Source: Marinomonas primoryensis (lineage in GTDB: Bacteria > Pseudomonadota > Gammaproteobacteria > Pseudomonadales > Marinomonadaceae). From it: 64,000 nt of DNA. The notes beneath the pieces were generated by a model. The model did no database searches, was not told where the DNA came from, and saw nothing but the letters and a program-made list of their open reading frames with translations. This document shows, in pieces, positions 36,802 to 45,584 of this stretch; the first letter of the stretch is position 1, and each line of letters begins with the position of its first letter. The stretch is from assembly GCF_013372285.1 (NCBI RefSeq), contig NZ_CP054301.1:1164001-1228000 (forward strand), read 5' to 3'. A program made the position numbers and the translations under genes.

Positions 36802-38070
36802 ATGCCAACCGCCATTGTTTCGTTACTTATTGCATTCATTTCGTTATCTGTGCCTATTGCTGTCGCCATTGTTATTGCATCAGCGATAGGACTTTATTTT
36901 TTCAGCAACCTCCCATTGATCATCATTCCTCAGCGAATGTTTATTGGCCTTGATAGCTTTCCATTAATGGCTGTGCCTTTGTTTATTTTGGCTGGGAATA
37001 TAATGGGGCAAGGAGGCGTTTCAAAACGCTTAGTAACGTTTGCCAAATCTCTGGTGGGGAATCTCCAAGGCGGTTTAGCGATTTCTTGTGTTATTACCAG
37101 TATGATTTTTGCGGCGGTGTCTGGGTCGAGTGTCGCAACGGCGTATGCTGTGGGCGCGATTTTGCTCCCAGCGATGATAGCGCATGGTTATCCTAAGCCT
37201 ATGGCGACTGCCATTCAGGCGTCGTCTGCGAATTTAGGGATTATTATTCCACCGTCTGTGCCTTTAATTATGTACGGTGTTAGTACTAATACCTCGATAG
37301 GCAAGCTCTTTCTTGCCGCGATAGGTCCTGGGCTGCTTATGGGGGTTGCTCTGATTATCATGGTGCTGGTTTGGTGTATTGTGACCGGTCATGGTAAAAA
37401 TGACGCAAATGATCAACAGGGTTTACTTGCCTCGTCAAAAGATGCCTTATTGGCTTTGTTGATGCCTACTATGATTCTTGGTGGCATTTATGGTGGCGTT
37501 TTTACGCCTACCGAAGCGTCCGCTATCGCCGTTATTTATGGCTTAATACTCGGTGTTTTCGTCTATAAAGAAATTACGTTGAAAGACATTCCAAGGATAT
37601 TAAAAGGCTCGGTGGTTGCAACGTCTTCTGTCATGCTGATTATTGCCGCGGCGTCGTTATTAAGTTTTCTTGTCAGTAGGTCAGATTTACCTCAGCTGCT
37701 TTCCACTTTTGCTACGGATAATTTTTCAACTAAATTGCAGTTTTTCTTAGCCGTTAATTTGCTTCTTTTAGTGATCGGTATGTTTGTTGAAACATCTGCT
37801 TCAATATTGTTACTGGCTCCAATACTGGCTCCAATTGCGATCCTCTATGGTATCGACCCTGTTCATTTTGGCGTTGTCATGGTTGTAAATTTGGCAATTG
37901 GTATGTTTACGCCACCACTTGGAGTAACCTTGTTTGCTGCGAGTCAGGTGGCGGAAATTCAGGTTGAAAAAGTCATATTAGCGACGTTAGTGCCCTTAGG
38001 GACTTTGCTCTGTTGTCTGGTTCTTATTACAATATTCCCTTCGATTACACTATTTTGGGTGAATTCGTGA
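36802..38070 (+). CDS. TRAP transporter large permease (DctM)
   Basis: A 422-residue membrane protein with about twelve hydrophobic helices. DctM-family motifs: PLFILAGNIMGQGGVSKRL, the FAAVSGSSVATAYAVGAI segment at about residue 105, PSVPLIMYGV, and GIYGGVFTPTEASAIAVIYG. It forms the sodium-coupled transport channel with the DctQ subunit encoded immediately upstream. In this operon it is inferred to import D-apionate. DeoR-type regulator gene follows after 29 bases. Confidence 0.88.
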   Translation: MPTAIVSLLIAFISLSVPIAVAIVIASAIGLYFFSNLPLIIIPQRMFIGLDSFPLMAVPLFILAGNIMGQGGVSKRLVTFAKSLVGNLQGGLAISCVITSMIFAAVSGSSVATAYAVGAILLPAMIAHGYPKPMATAIQASSANLGIIIPPSVPLIMYGVSTNTSIGKLFLAAIGPGLLMGVALIIMVLVWCIVTGHGKNDANDQQGLLASSKDALLALLMPTMILGGIYGGVFTPTEASAIAVIYGLILGVFVYKEITLKDIPRILKGSVVATSSVMLIIAAASLLSFLVSRSDLPQLLSTFATDNFSTKLQFFLAVNLLLLVIGMFVETSASILLLAPILAPIAILYGIDPVHFGVVMVVNLAIGMFTPPLGVTLFAASQVAEIQVEKVILATLVPLGTLLCCLVLITIFPSITLFWVNS

Positions 38071-38099
38071 TTGTTTACTTAACTAGGTGACCAAAATTG

Positions 38100-38858
38100 A
38101 TGAAAAAACAGCATCGCTATAAAGACATAGTGGATTATCTAAAAGATACTAATTTGGCAACGGTTGAAGAGCTTGTTCAAACTTTGAATGTCTCTCCTGC
38201 TACGGTTCGTAGAGATTTAATCGACCTAGAAAACCAAGGTGTTGTTAGACGAACTCACGGTGGCGTGACCTTAAATAGTTTTGTTGCTACACAACTTTCT
38301 GTTCAAGAAAAGAACGAATTATTTAAGGTTGAAAAAGAAAGGATTTCTAAAGCCGCTGCAGAGCGGGTAGAAGCAGGAAGCTCTATTATTTTAGATGCTG
38401 GTACAACGACGATGGAGATTGCGAAAAATATTACGCATCTTCCTCTTAGGGTCATCACTCCTGACTTACGAATTGCGCTTTTTTTAAGTGAATTTAAACA
38501 GATAGAAGTAACTATGTTTGGCGGGGAAATTGATAACGCCAGTCAATCTTGTGTCGGAGAACATGCGAGAAGACTACTTCACTCTATTCATACGGACATT
38601 GCCTTCATTAGTAGTAACTTTTGGAGCTTTGAGCATGGAGTCACCACCTCTAAAGAAGCTAAAACAGCACTGAAAGTTGATATGATTGAATGTGCGGAAG
38701 AAAGTATTCTTGTCGCGGACAGCAGTAAATATAATAGTTTTTCTTTGTTTAAAGTGGCTGAGTTAGATCAGTTTTCAGAAATTTATACAGACACTGGACT
38801 CAGTCAAGAGGCGCGAGAAAAACTGATGAACTTTAATGGCAAATTGAATATTTTGTGA
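38100..38858 (+). CDS. DeoR-family regulator of the apionate operon
   Basis: A 252-residue DeoR-type repressor. The N-terminal helix-turn-helix reads [16 protein letters not shown], then [20 protein letters not shown] and RTHGGV, followed by the sugar-phosphate-sensing domain with [13 protein letters not shown] at about residue 95. DeoR proteins normally respond to a phosphorylated pathway intermediate. Located at the end of the operon it is likely autoregulatory; L-erythrulose 1-phosphate or 3-oxo-isoapionate 4-phosphate is a plausible inducer. ATG 38100 has AGGTGA 9 bases upstream; TTG 38097 is a less likely start. Confidence 0.83.
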   Translation: MKKQHRYKDIVDYLKDTNLATVEELVQTLNVSPATVRRDLIDLENQGVVRRTHGGVTLNSFVATQLSVQEKNELFKVEKERISKAAAERVEAGSSIILDAGTTTMEIAKNITHLPLRVITPDLRIALFLSEFKQIEVTMFGGEIDNASQSCVGEHARRLLHSIHTDIAFISSNFWSFEHGVTTSKEAKTALKVDMIECAEESILVADSSKYNSFSLFKVAELDQFSEIYTDTGLSQEAREKLMNFNGKLNIL

Positions 38859-38944
38859 TGCTTTACGCGTTTTCATAAATATGAAGCTGCTAATTAATAT
38901 TTTTCAATTTACTCTGTAATCACGTTGCGTACGCTTAGTATTTG

Positions 38945-38979
38945 ACGTTGTCATAAAGAAGTTCTCTTTATGACAACGT
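38945..38979 (+). terminator. Hairpin terminator after the DeoR gene
   Basis: A 14-bp perfect stem (CGTTGTCATAAAGA / TCTTTATGACAACG, 38946-38959 and 38965-38978) with a 5-base loop, followed by a short T-rich stretch, lies about 90 bases after the DeoR stop. Confidence 0.7.
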
Positions 38980-39004
38980 ATTTTAGATGGGACAGACAAA
39001 GAGA

Positions 39005-39030
39005 AAAAGGGCTACGCATGTAGCCCTTTT
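39005..39030 (-). terminator. Terminator of the polyol ABC operon (probably bidirectional)
   Basis: An 11-bp perfect stem (AAAAGGGCTAC / GTAGCCCTTTT) with a 4-base loop, 20 bases after the binding-protein stop on the minus strand. A-rich and T-rich arms on both sides suit termination from either direction. Confidence 0.8.
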
Positions 39031-39049
39031 CCTTAGGGTTGAGTTTTTA

Positions 39050-40000
39050 TTAATACTCAGATAGTGTGAAAGCAGATGTGTAGTGCTTGATATTTTCAGA
39101 TGTGATCAAGTAGCAATCAAACAGTTGTTTTTCTGAGTCAACACCAGTATTGCCATTTTTGATGAAGTTATCCGCTTGACGAATGGCTTCAGCAGCAAAC
39201 GTTGCAACTGGTTGAAGCACTGTGTACTCCATTTCTCCATTTAAAATTGCATTGGCTGCATCAGGGGAGCCATCAAATCCACCGACTTTAACTTGGCTAA
39301 GCTTTCCCGCTTCTTTCAGTGCTGCGATTGCACCCAATGCCATATCATCGTTACCGCTGATAACTCCTTTAATATTTGGGTTTGCTTGTAGGATCGACTG
39401 CATTTTTGTATAGCCTTGAGTACGGTCCCAGTTAGCGACTTCGCTGGCGACTTTTATCAAATCTGGGTATTGAGACAGTACTGTTTTGAAACCGTTTGAG
39501 CGAGTTTGAGCGTTGTTATCACTTGGCGCACCGAATAGTTCAACGTAATCTCCTGAGTCTCCAACGCTTTCGATCCACTGCATGGCGCCTAATGCTGCAC
39601 CTTGAGCGTTATTGGATACCAGTTGTGCTTTCGCAAGACCGCTTTGGTTTATTTCAGCGTTAATGATAATGACTGGAATACCTGCTGCTACCGCTTTACG
39701 CACTGCACCAATGGAACCGTCGGCGTTCGCTGGGTCTAATATAATGGCTTTTGCTTTATTGGTAATGGCCGTATCAATCAGCTTGCTCTCTGTGTTTGTG
39801 TCACCTTTATGAGCAGAAACATTTGCTTCATAGCCCATGTCTTCGGCTGTTTTTTTAGCGACTTGGCCCTCAGTAAACCAATAAGGGTTTGAGGGATTAT
39901 TAACAATGATAGACATCAAACCATCCGCCCATGCACTGCTAGCCATAAGGGTTAAGCTAGCAGTAGATGCGATTAATAAACGCTTAGTCATGTTGAACAT
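39050..40000 (-). CDS. eryG: ABC transporter sugar/polyol-binding protein (probable erythritol)
   Basis: A 316-residue periplasmic binding protein of the ribose-binding (type I) family. Signal peptide at residues 1-25 (RLLIASTASLTLMASSAWA then DG), followed by IIVNNPSNPYWFTEG and AHKGDTNTESKLIDTA. A KGVISGNDDMALGAI segment is at about 215. Divergence from erythritol catabolic genes suggests erythritol or a related tetritol as ligand, as for EryG in rhizobia and Brucella. The symbol is inferred. ATG 40000 has a GGAG site 8 bases upstream. It is the last gene of the four-gene minus-strand operon, separated from the permease by a 100-base gap with a hairpin. Confidence 0.78.
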   Translation of the reverse strand: MFNMTKRLLIASTASLTLMASSAWADGLMSIIVNNPSNPYWFTEGQVAKKTAEDMGYEANVSAHKGDTNTESKLIDTAITNKAKAIILDPANADGSIGAVRKAVAAGIPVIIINAEINQSGLAKAQLVSNNAQGAALGAMQWIESVGDSGDYVELFGAPSDNNAQTRSNGFKTVLSQYPDLIKVASEVANWDRTQGYTKMQSILQANPNIKGVISGNDDMALGAIAALKEAGKLSQVKVGGFDGSPDAANAILNGEMEYTVLQPVATFAAEAIRQADNFIKNGNTGVDSEKQLFDCYLITSENIKHYTSAFTLSEY

Positions 40001-40057
40001 ATGAAGTACTCCAATTTATTATTTTAAGAGTTTGCCGAAGCTCGGCGAGTTGTATGC

Positions 40058-40091
40058 GCCTGCCTGCTATTGTTTTTCAAAGCGGGCAGGC
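40058..40091 (-). other. GC-rich hairpin between permease and binding-protein genes
   Basis: A 10-bp stem with one G-T pair (GCCTGCCTGC / GCGGGCAGGC) and a 14-base loop. There is no T run, so it is more like a transcript-stabilising or REP-like element that protects an mRNA segment than a terminator. Confidence 0.55.
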
Positions 40092-40100
40092 ACTACGTTT

Positions 40101-41153
40101 TTAGCGACCATTTCCTTTTGAGCTGTATTGCAAGCTGTTAAGTAATACTGCCAAGACGATAACAGTGCCTGTGAACACGGTTTGCCAGTAGGCAGAGACA
40201 CCAATAATGACAAGACCGTCAGACAAATAACCAATAACCAATGCTCCAAGAATGGTACCCCGTACTGTTCCGCGCCCACCAGTTAACGCCGCTCCACCAA
40301 TCACGACCGCAGCGATTGCTGTTAGCTCGTAGGTTGTTCCGGCTGTTGGGCCTGCGGACGTTAACTGAGACGCAAGAACAAGACCGGCAAGAGCTGCGCA
40401 AATACCAGAAATCATATACACAATCACTTTGACGCGGATAACAGGAACCCCGGACAAATTTGCCGCGCTTTCATTGCCACCAGACGCGTATAGCCAGCGT
40501 CCGAAGGCGGTACGGCTCAGTACGAGACCGCATATTAACGCCACAATAATTAGCACAATGACACTGATCGGAATGCCCGCCAAACGGTTAAAACCTAGCC
40601 ATTCAAAGCCTGTATTACCCAGCTCTTCTTTCCCGTCTAGTTTGTTAAATGTCAGACCGTTGGTGATTAGGAGGGCAATACCTCGTGCCACGTACATGGT
40701 GCCAAGAGTTGCAACGAACGCAGGGACTTTGAAGTGAGCGATTAGTACGCCATTAACGCTGCCGACAGCGGCTCCGAGCGCGCAGGTCAAAACTACCACG
40801 ACCCATAAGGACGGATAAAATGTAATGCCCAACAGTTCTATGTTTACTCCTTGCATTAAATACCCAGCGAAGACACCACATAACCCAAGAGTAGAGCCCA
40901 CCGACAAATCGATTCCACCATTCAAAATGACCAGCAGCATGCCCAGAGCCAGTAAACCAAAAATAGCCACATGAGAAGACATGATCAGAAAGTTATTGAT
41001 CGTAAAATAATAAGGGGACATGAAAGAGAAAAAGATAATAATCGCAATCAATGCGAAAAAGGCCCTACCTTCTAGTAGTAAGCGGCCAATGTCTAATTTC
41101 TTTGGCTGAGCAAGCGCATTAGCTGCAGGTTTGTTTTGAACGTTAGTGGACAT
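40101..41153 (-). CDS. eryF: ABC transporter permease, ribose-type (probable erythritol)
   Basis: A 350-residue inner-membrane permease of the RbsC family with about ten hydrophobic helices. Conserved motifs: NGGIDLSVGSTLGLCGV at about residue 78 and the loop GGNESAANLSGVPV at about 220, which contacts the ATPase. TAIAAVVIGGAALTGGRGTV follows at about 280. Only one permease gene is present, so a homodimer with the two-domain ATPase encoded upstream is expected. The symbol follows the rhizobial/Brucella order and is inferred from context. Confidence 0.8.
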   Translation of the reverse strand: MSTNVQNKPAANALAQPKKLDIGRLLLEGRAFFALIAIIIFFSFMSPYYFTINNFLIMSSHVAIFGLLALGMLLVILNGGIDLSVGSTLGLCGVFAGYLMQGVNIELLGITFYPSLWVVVVLTCALGAAVGSVNGVLIAHFKVPAFVATLGTMYVARGIALLITNGLTFNKLDGKEELGNTGFEWLGFNRLAGIPISVIVLIIVALICGLVLSRTAFGRWLYASGGNESAANLSGVPVIRVKVIVYMISGICAALAGLVLASQLTSAGPTAGTTYELTAIAAVVIGGAALTGGRGTVRGTILGALVIGYLSDGLVIIGVSAYWQTVFTGTVIVLAVLLNSLQYSSKGNGR

Positions 41154-41183
41154 GGTTATACTCCAAATTATTCTTATAATTTA

Positions 41184-42731
41184 TTAATGGGCAACGGACT
41201 CGCCGGATGCAGCCATGATTTGTTCTTTGCTTACTGTCGAGTCAAATTCAGCAGATATTTGCCCTTTGTGCATGACTATAATGCGATGAGCAATGCTTAA
41301 GCATTCCGCCACTTCTGACGTAGAATAAATAACGGCAAGGCCTTCTTTTGCTCGCTCTGAAAGCAATTTAAAGACTTCTGCTTTTGCCCCAATATCAATA
41401 CCGCGACTCGGTTCGTCCAGTAGAAGAACTCTCGGATTAGTTGCCAGCATTTTCCCTATGACCACTTTTTGTTGGTTGCCACCAGATAAGGATCCGATAG
41501 CGGCATCCGCACCAGACGCTTTTACTGTCACGGCTTTAATAGAGTGATTAACTAGGGTGTTTTCGGAACGTTTCGAGGTGAACAGCTTTTTCGTAAAATC
41601 AGAGATGCTGGCCAAAGACAAATTCTGGCCGACGGACATGGTTTGAACTAGACCGTCCTTTTGACGATCTTCTGGTACCAAAGCTAAGCCGATGCTAATA
41701 CGTTCAGCAATGGACAGTTTGCTAATGTTTTCATCGCCCAGTAGAACCGTTCCAGCTTGAGCATTGAACCGACCAGCAACACATTCCATAAATTCGGAAC
41801 GTCCTGCGCCCATTAACCCATAAACACAGATTATTTCACCGGCTTTCACTTCTAGAGACAGCTTGTCAACAACATTGAAATCGGCTCCATTAGGATCTGC
41901 AATGACTAAATCATCGATTTTCAAAGCCACATCACTAAATTGATAGCCTTCTGGTGGTGAACCTAAGTCGAAATTTTCACCGACCATATTGCGTACAATC
42001 CATTCAAGGTCTATGTCTTTGCGAGGAGCATAGGCCGTCATTGAGCCATCGCGGAGAACGACGGCATGATCTGTGATCAACAAGGCTTCTTCCAAGTGGT
42101 GTGAGATATACACAATGGACACGCCTTTGCTGGTTAAGTCGTGAATGACTTTAAACAGCACCTCCACTTCTGCAGCGCTGAGTGCGGAAGTGGGTTCATC
42201 CATGATCAGAATCCTGGATTTTTGTGAAATAGCACGTGCAATCTCAATGATCTGTTGCTGTCCAAGACGTAACTCTTCAACCAGAGTTAATGGGTCAATA
42301 TTTTCTTCGAGACCGGCCATCAACTCTCGTGTTTGGCGCTCTTCTTCTGCGAAGTTCACACTGCCGTTGGTAATAATTTCTCGGCCCATAAAGATGTTGT
42401 CGCGCACGTTCATGTTAGGCGCAAGACTTAACTCTTGATGAATAATTGAGATGCCATTCGCTCTGGCTTCATTAGCGTTGTTAAAATGAACAGGGGAGCC
42501 GTCTAAAAGAATGTCACCAGAAGTGGGTGCGATAACGCCTGACAATACCTTCATCAAGGTTGATTTTCCTGCACCATTCTCCCCAAATAATGTTGTAACT
42601 TGTCCGTGGTAAACATCAAAATTTACACTTTTGAGTGCGTGAGTGTTGCCGAAAGTTTTTGCGATATGACGAGCGGCTAAGACGATACTATTTTTGGTTT
42701 TACCCATTGAATGCTCGGAAGCTAAGCTCAT
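41184..42731 (-). CDS. eryE: ABC transporter ATPase, double-domain sugar type (probable erythritol)
   Basis: A 515-residue ATPase with two fused nucleotide-binding domains. Domain 1 has Walker A GENGAGKST (about residues 53-61), the signature in LRLGQQQIIEIARAI, and Walker B ILIMDEPTSAL. Domain 2 has the degenerate Walker A GLMGAGRSE (about 310) but an intact signature LSGGNQQKVVIGKML and Walker B VLLLDEPSRGID, the normal arrangement for RbsA/XylG-like proteins. The start overlaps the stop of the upstream DUF2291 gene by four bases (ATGA), so translation is coupled. Symbol is inferred from the position next to ery genes. Confidence 0.82.
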   Translation of the reverse strand: MSLASEHSMGKTKNSIVLAARHIAKTFGNTHALKSVNFDVYHGQVTTLFGENGAGKSTLMKVLSGVIAPTSGDILLDGSPVHFNNANEARANGISIIHQELSLAPNMNVRDNIFMGREIITNGSVNFAEEERQTRELMAGLEENIDPLTLVEELRLGQQQIIEIARAISQKSRILIMDEPTSALSAAEVEVLFKVIHDLTSKGVSIVYISHHLEEALLITDHAVVLRDGSMTAYAPRKDIDLEWIVRNMVGENFDLGSPPEGYQFSDVALKIDDLVIADPNGADFNVVDKLSLEVKAGEIICVYGLMGAGRSEFMECVAGRFNAQAGTVLLGDENISKLSIAERISIGLALVPEDRQKDGLVQTMSVGQNLSLASISDFTKKLFTSKRSENTLVNHSIKAVTVKASGADAAIGSLSGGNQQKVVIGKMLATNPRVLLLDEPSRGIDIGAKAEVFKLLSERAKEGLAVIYSTSEVAECLSIAHRIIVMHKGQISAEFDSTVSKEQIMAASGESVAH

Positions 42732-43393
42732 TTTAGGTTCATCCTTACTGGTGTTACCAACCAGTTTTTAGTATTGATTAGACGAAATACTCCTGAAATT
42801 TCAACGCTTTTACCTGTTAATGTGCTTCGGTCAAGATCTTCTAAGATGTCTGCCTTCATTGCGCGGTTTAGTGCAGCACCTACATCTTGGTATTCGATTT
42901 GGTTTGTAAACTCACCAAAACTTATGGTTCCTGTTGCATCGCGTAGATCGGTGCCGTTGATGGCTGGACCCGTTTGGATTCGAACAGTTTGCTTGTCTGG
43001 GAAGTTTGGAATATCAATGCTAAAAATGCCGGACTTTCCGGTAGTGATTATTCCCTTAAATGAAACAGGAATAACGGGACCAATTCCGCCACCTTTACCG
43101 TATTTTTCACCGGCGGCTTTTTTATTCACTTGAATCTCTTTTAGGAGGGTAGTTGCATCGACCGCATTCTCTAAGATGTAGGATTTGATGCCATTGTAGT
43201 GAGCGCTTGCATAATTATCAGGAGAGAAAACTTGCTGTCTTAGATCGTCAGCAGAACCATTAACAATGACTGTTGTGTCCAGAACCATAGTGCCCACAAT
43301 CACAGTGGCTGCAATGGCACTTACAAGAATGGTTTTTCGTTTTTTCGCAATAATCTGATTGGATAATTGTGATTGCGCAGTAGCTTTTATCAT
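42728..43393 (-). CDS. DUF2291-family periplasmic protein, first gene of the polyol ABC operon
   Basis: A 221-residue protein with one N-terminal membrane helix (about residues 20-40, TILVSAIAATVIVGTMVL) and a periplasmic domain. It fits DUF2291, whose members accompany sugar/polyol ABC transporters in ery-type loci; the family function is unknown. Two short motifs stand out: a GGGIGPVIPVSFKG segment and the C-terminal NTKNWLVTPVRM. No lipobox cysteine is present, so it is anchored by the helix. ATG 43393 has GGAG 10 bases upstream and places the helix correctly; a longer frame to 43432 adds an implausible arginine-rich start. It may help the binding protein dock, but this is speculation. Confidence 0.7.
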   Translation of the reverse strand: MIKATAQSQLSNQIIAKKRKTILVSAIAATVIVGTMVLDTTVIVNGSADDLRQQVFSPDNYASAHYNGIKSYILENAVDATTLLKEIQVNKKAAGEKYGKGGGIGPVIPVSFKGIITTGKSGIFSIDIPNFPDKQTVRIQTGPAINGTDLRDATGTISFGEFTNQIEYQDVGAALNRAMKADILEDLDRSTLTGKSVEISGVFRLINTKNWLVTPVRMNLK

Positions 43394-43958
43394 TTTTATT
43401 TTACTCCGGCTGCCTTGTCTTCTAAAACGCACAAACAGTTCAATAGATAATGTTGCGTGCCGTTTGATCGAGCTAAGACCTGCGTTCTTTTTAGAATATT
43501 GTGTGATCTTTGACGGTTACAATGGGATAAAAATAAATAGCTGTCAATGAAATTTATTGCATAATATACAAAAAAAATCATAACGTTTCGATTTTATATT
43601 CACGTTCAATGTTTTTAAAAGTATAAAGGTAGCTTTCGATTCTTATTTAAAAAAACCATTTATTTTAATTAGATAATTGATTACTAACAGTAATTTTAAA
43701 ATTTTGTTTTTTTATTAAAATTATCAAACAGAGTTTTTTTAAATTATTACAATGACTATAAGAGTTAAAAAATAATCGAATTGAAGGTTGACATGATGAA
43801 ACTATATGGAAATAATATACAAATAAAGAAATAAATTTCATTTTAGCTTTGAATTTATTAGCTAGAAAAAAACGGGGTTCAATCATGATTCTAATAATAA
43901 AGTTGTCCCGCTTTATTTTCCTTTGGGACGCATGTTCACGCGTTTGGAGGTCTGACAA
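43394..43958. promoter_or_regulatory. Divergent promoter region between the ABC operon and eryA
   Basis: A 565-base, very AT-rich region that must hold promoters for both operons and probably the operator for EryD. An imperfect inverted repeat AATAAATTTCA ... TTGAATTTATT lies near 43829-43859, and GTCCC/GGGAC arms flank 43905-43928 just before eryA. I see no credible gene in it. TTTGGAGG at 43943-43950 is the eryA ribosome site. Confidence 0.5.
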
Positions 43959-45551
43959 GTGACTAATGACCTCATCGTAGGTATTGATGCCGGCACATCA
44001 GTCGTGAAGGCAGTTGCCTTTTCTCTCGATGGAAAGCAAATAGCCGTTGCCTCGGTTCGTAACACTTATAGCGCTGGGTTAGACAGCTCTGCTACTCAAT
44101 CTCTCAGCCAGACATGGGAGGATTGTGTTGCAGCGCTTAAAGCCCTAGGTGAAAAAGTTGAAGACTTTCATCGGCGTGTGATTGCTTTGGCTGTAACGGG
44201 GCAAGGTGATGGAACATGGTTAATCGATGATGCAGGATTACCCGTTTGTGATGCGTGGTTATGGTTGGATGGACGTTCCTCTCCAACCGTCGATATTCTT
44301 AACGCTCAAGCCAGCGAACGTCAACGCTTTGAAAAAACTGGTACCGGGCTAAATACTTGTCAGCAGGGAGTCCAACTGGCTCATATGGCGTCCCATTATC
44401 CGCATTTACTTGAAAAGGCAAAGACTGCTTTTCATTGTAAGGATTGGTTGTACTTCAATTTGACGACAGTGAGAGCAACGGATCCATCGGAAGCCAGCTT
44501 CACTTTTGGCAATTTTCGTACTCGACAATATGATGATCAAGTAATCGACAGTTTAGGACTCAGTGACTATCGTAATCTCTTGCCTGAAATCATTGATGGC
44601 TGTGAAACAACTCATCCTCTTTCTAAAGAAGCCGCAGATCTTACCGGGTTAAAGCCCGGAATCCCTGTTTCTCTAGCATACGTTGATATGGTAATGACCG
44701 CATTAGGAGCTGGCGTTCATACTGGACAAGACAATGTAGCCTGCTCTGTTATTGGCTCTACAGGTGTACACATGCGCTCTGTTTCGTCTGATGATGTGTA
44801 TCTTAATGAGCAGAGTACTGGTTACGTGATCGCCTTACCTATTCCTGGACGGGTGACTCAAGTGCAAACCAATATGGCGTCTGCATTAAACCTTGATTGG
44901 CTACTAAACGTGGCTTCCGATTTGTTAAAAGACTTTGGTTGCGAGTCTTCACCTCATATGTTGGTTAATAAGGTCGAAGACTGGCTGCAGCAGGTAGATG
45001 AAGGCCAATTACTTTATCACCCTTATATTTCCGATGCGGGAGAGCGAGGACCTTTTGTCAACGGTAGGGCTAGAGCAGGCTTTACAGGCTTAACGTATCA
45101 CCATCGATTTCCTGATTTGGTTCGTGCGGTTGTTGAAGGTCTTGGTATGGCGATGCGGGATTGTTATGAGGCCATGGGTGGCACAACACAAGAACTTCGT
45201 CTAAGCGGTGGTGCGGTCAGGTCGACCACATTACGTAAAATTTTATCAGCTTCTGTTGGTGCCGATGTACGTGTGTCAGGGCGAGAAGAAGCAGGCGCAG
45301 CGGGCGCAGCAATGATGGCAGCTGTGGCGATTGGCCAATACCAAACGATGGATGACTGTATTGCCGAATGGGTCACACCATTACTTGGCCAAGTGGAAAA
45401 AACAGACAGAGCACTCTGTGACCGTTATGACGTGCTTTTTAATGCATTCTACCAGCAGCGTTTGACGCTTCCTGATACATGGCTTGCCATGGAGCAGTTA
45501 AGGGAGCAGCCGGCAAAGCACTTTCAGGTAGATCCTTCTGATAAGTCATAG
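43959..45551 (+). CDS. eryA: Erythritol kinase
   Basis: A 530-residue FGGY carbohydrate kinase. The N-terminal ATPase loop is GIDAGTSVVKAVAFSLDG, followed by AVTGQGDGTWLIDD and DAWLWLDGRSSP; the C-terminal FGGY domain shows RLSGGAVRSTTLRKI and REEAGAAGAAMMAAV. It would phosphorylate erythritol to D-erythritol 1-phosphate (also called L-erythritol 4-phosphate). The assignment rests on EryB, EryC and EryD homologues directly downstream, since FGGY kinases cannot be told apart by motif alone. The start is GTG 43959 behind TTTGGAGG. A 33-base gap separates it from eryB. Confidence 0.85.
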   Translation: MTNDLIVGIDAGTSVVKAVAFSLDGKQIAVASVRNTYSAGLDSSATQSLSQTWEDCVAALKALGEKVEDFHRRVIALAVTGQGDGTWLIDDAGLPVCDAWLWLDGRSSPTVDILNAQASERQRFEKTGTGLNTCQQGVQLAHMASHYPHLLEKAKTAFHCKDWLYFNLTTVRATDPSEASFTFGNFRTRQYDDQVIDSLGLSDYRNLLPEIIDGCETTHPLSKEAADLTGLKPGIPVSLAYVDMVMTALGAGVHTGQDNVACSVIGSTGVHMRSVSSDDVYLNEQSTGYVIALPIPGRVTQVQTNMASALNLDWLLNVASDLLKDFGCESSPHMLVNKVEDWLQQVDEGQLLYHPYISDAGERGPFVNGRARAGFTGLTYHHRFPDLVRAVVEGLGMAMRDCYEAMGGTTQELRLSGGAVRSTTLRKILSASVGADVRVSGREEAGAAGAAMMAAVAIGQYQTMDDCIAEWVTPLLGQVEKTDRALCDRYDVLFNAFYQQRLTLPDTWLAMEQLREQPAKHFQVDPSDKS

Positions 45552-45584
45552 CGCGATCTTTGGCGACGAAATAAGAGGTTCTTT

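Noticed and set aside
43665..43958. 97-residue minus-strand frame upstream of eryA
   Set aside because: Composition is low-complexity AT-derived and no ribosome site or motif was seen; it occupies the divergent promoter region.
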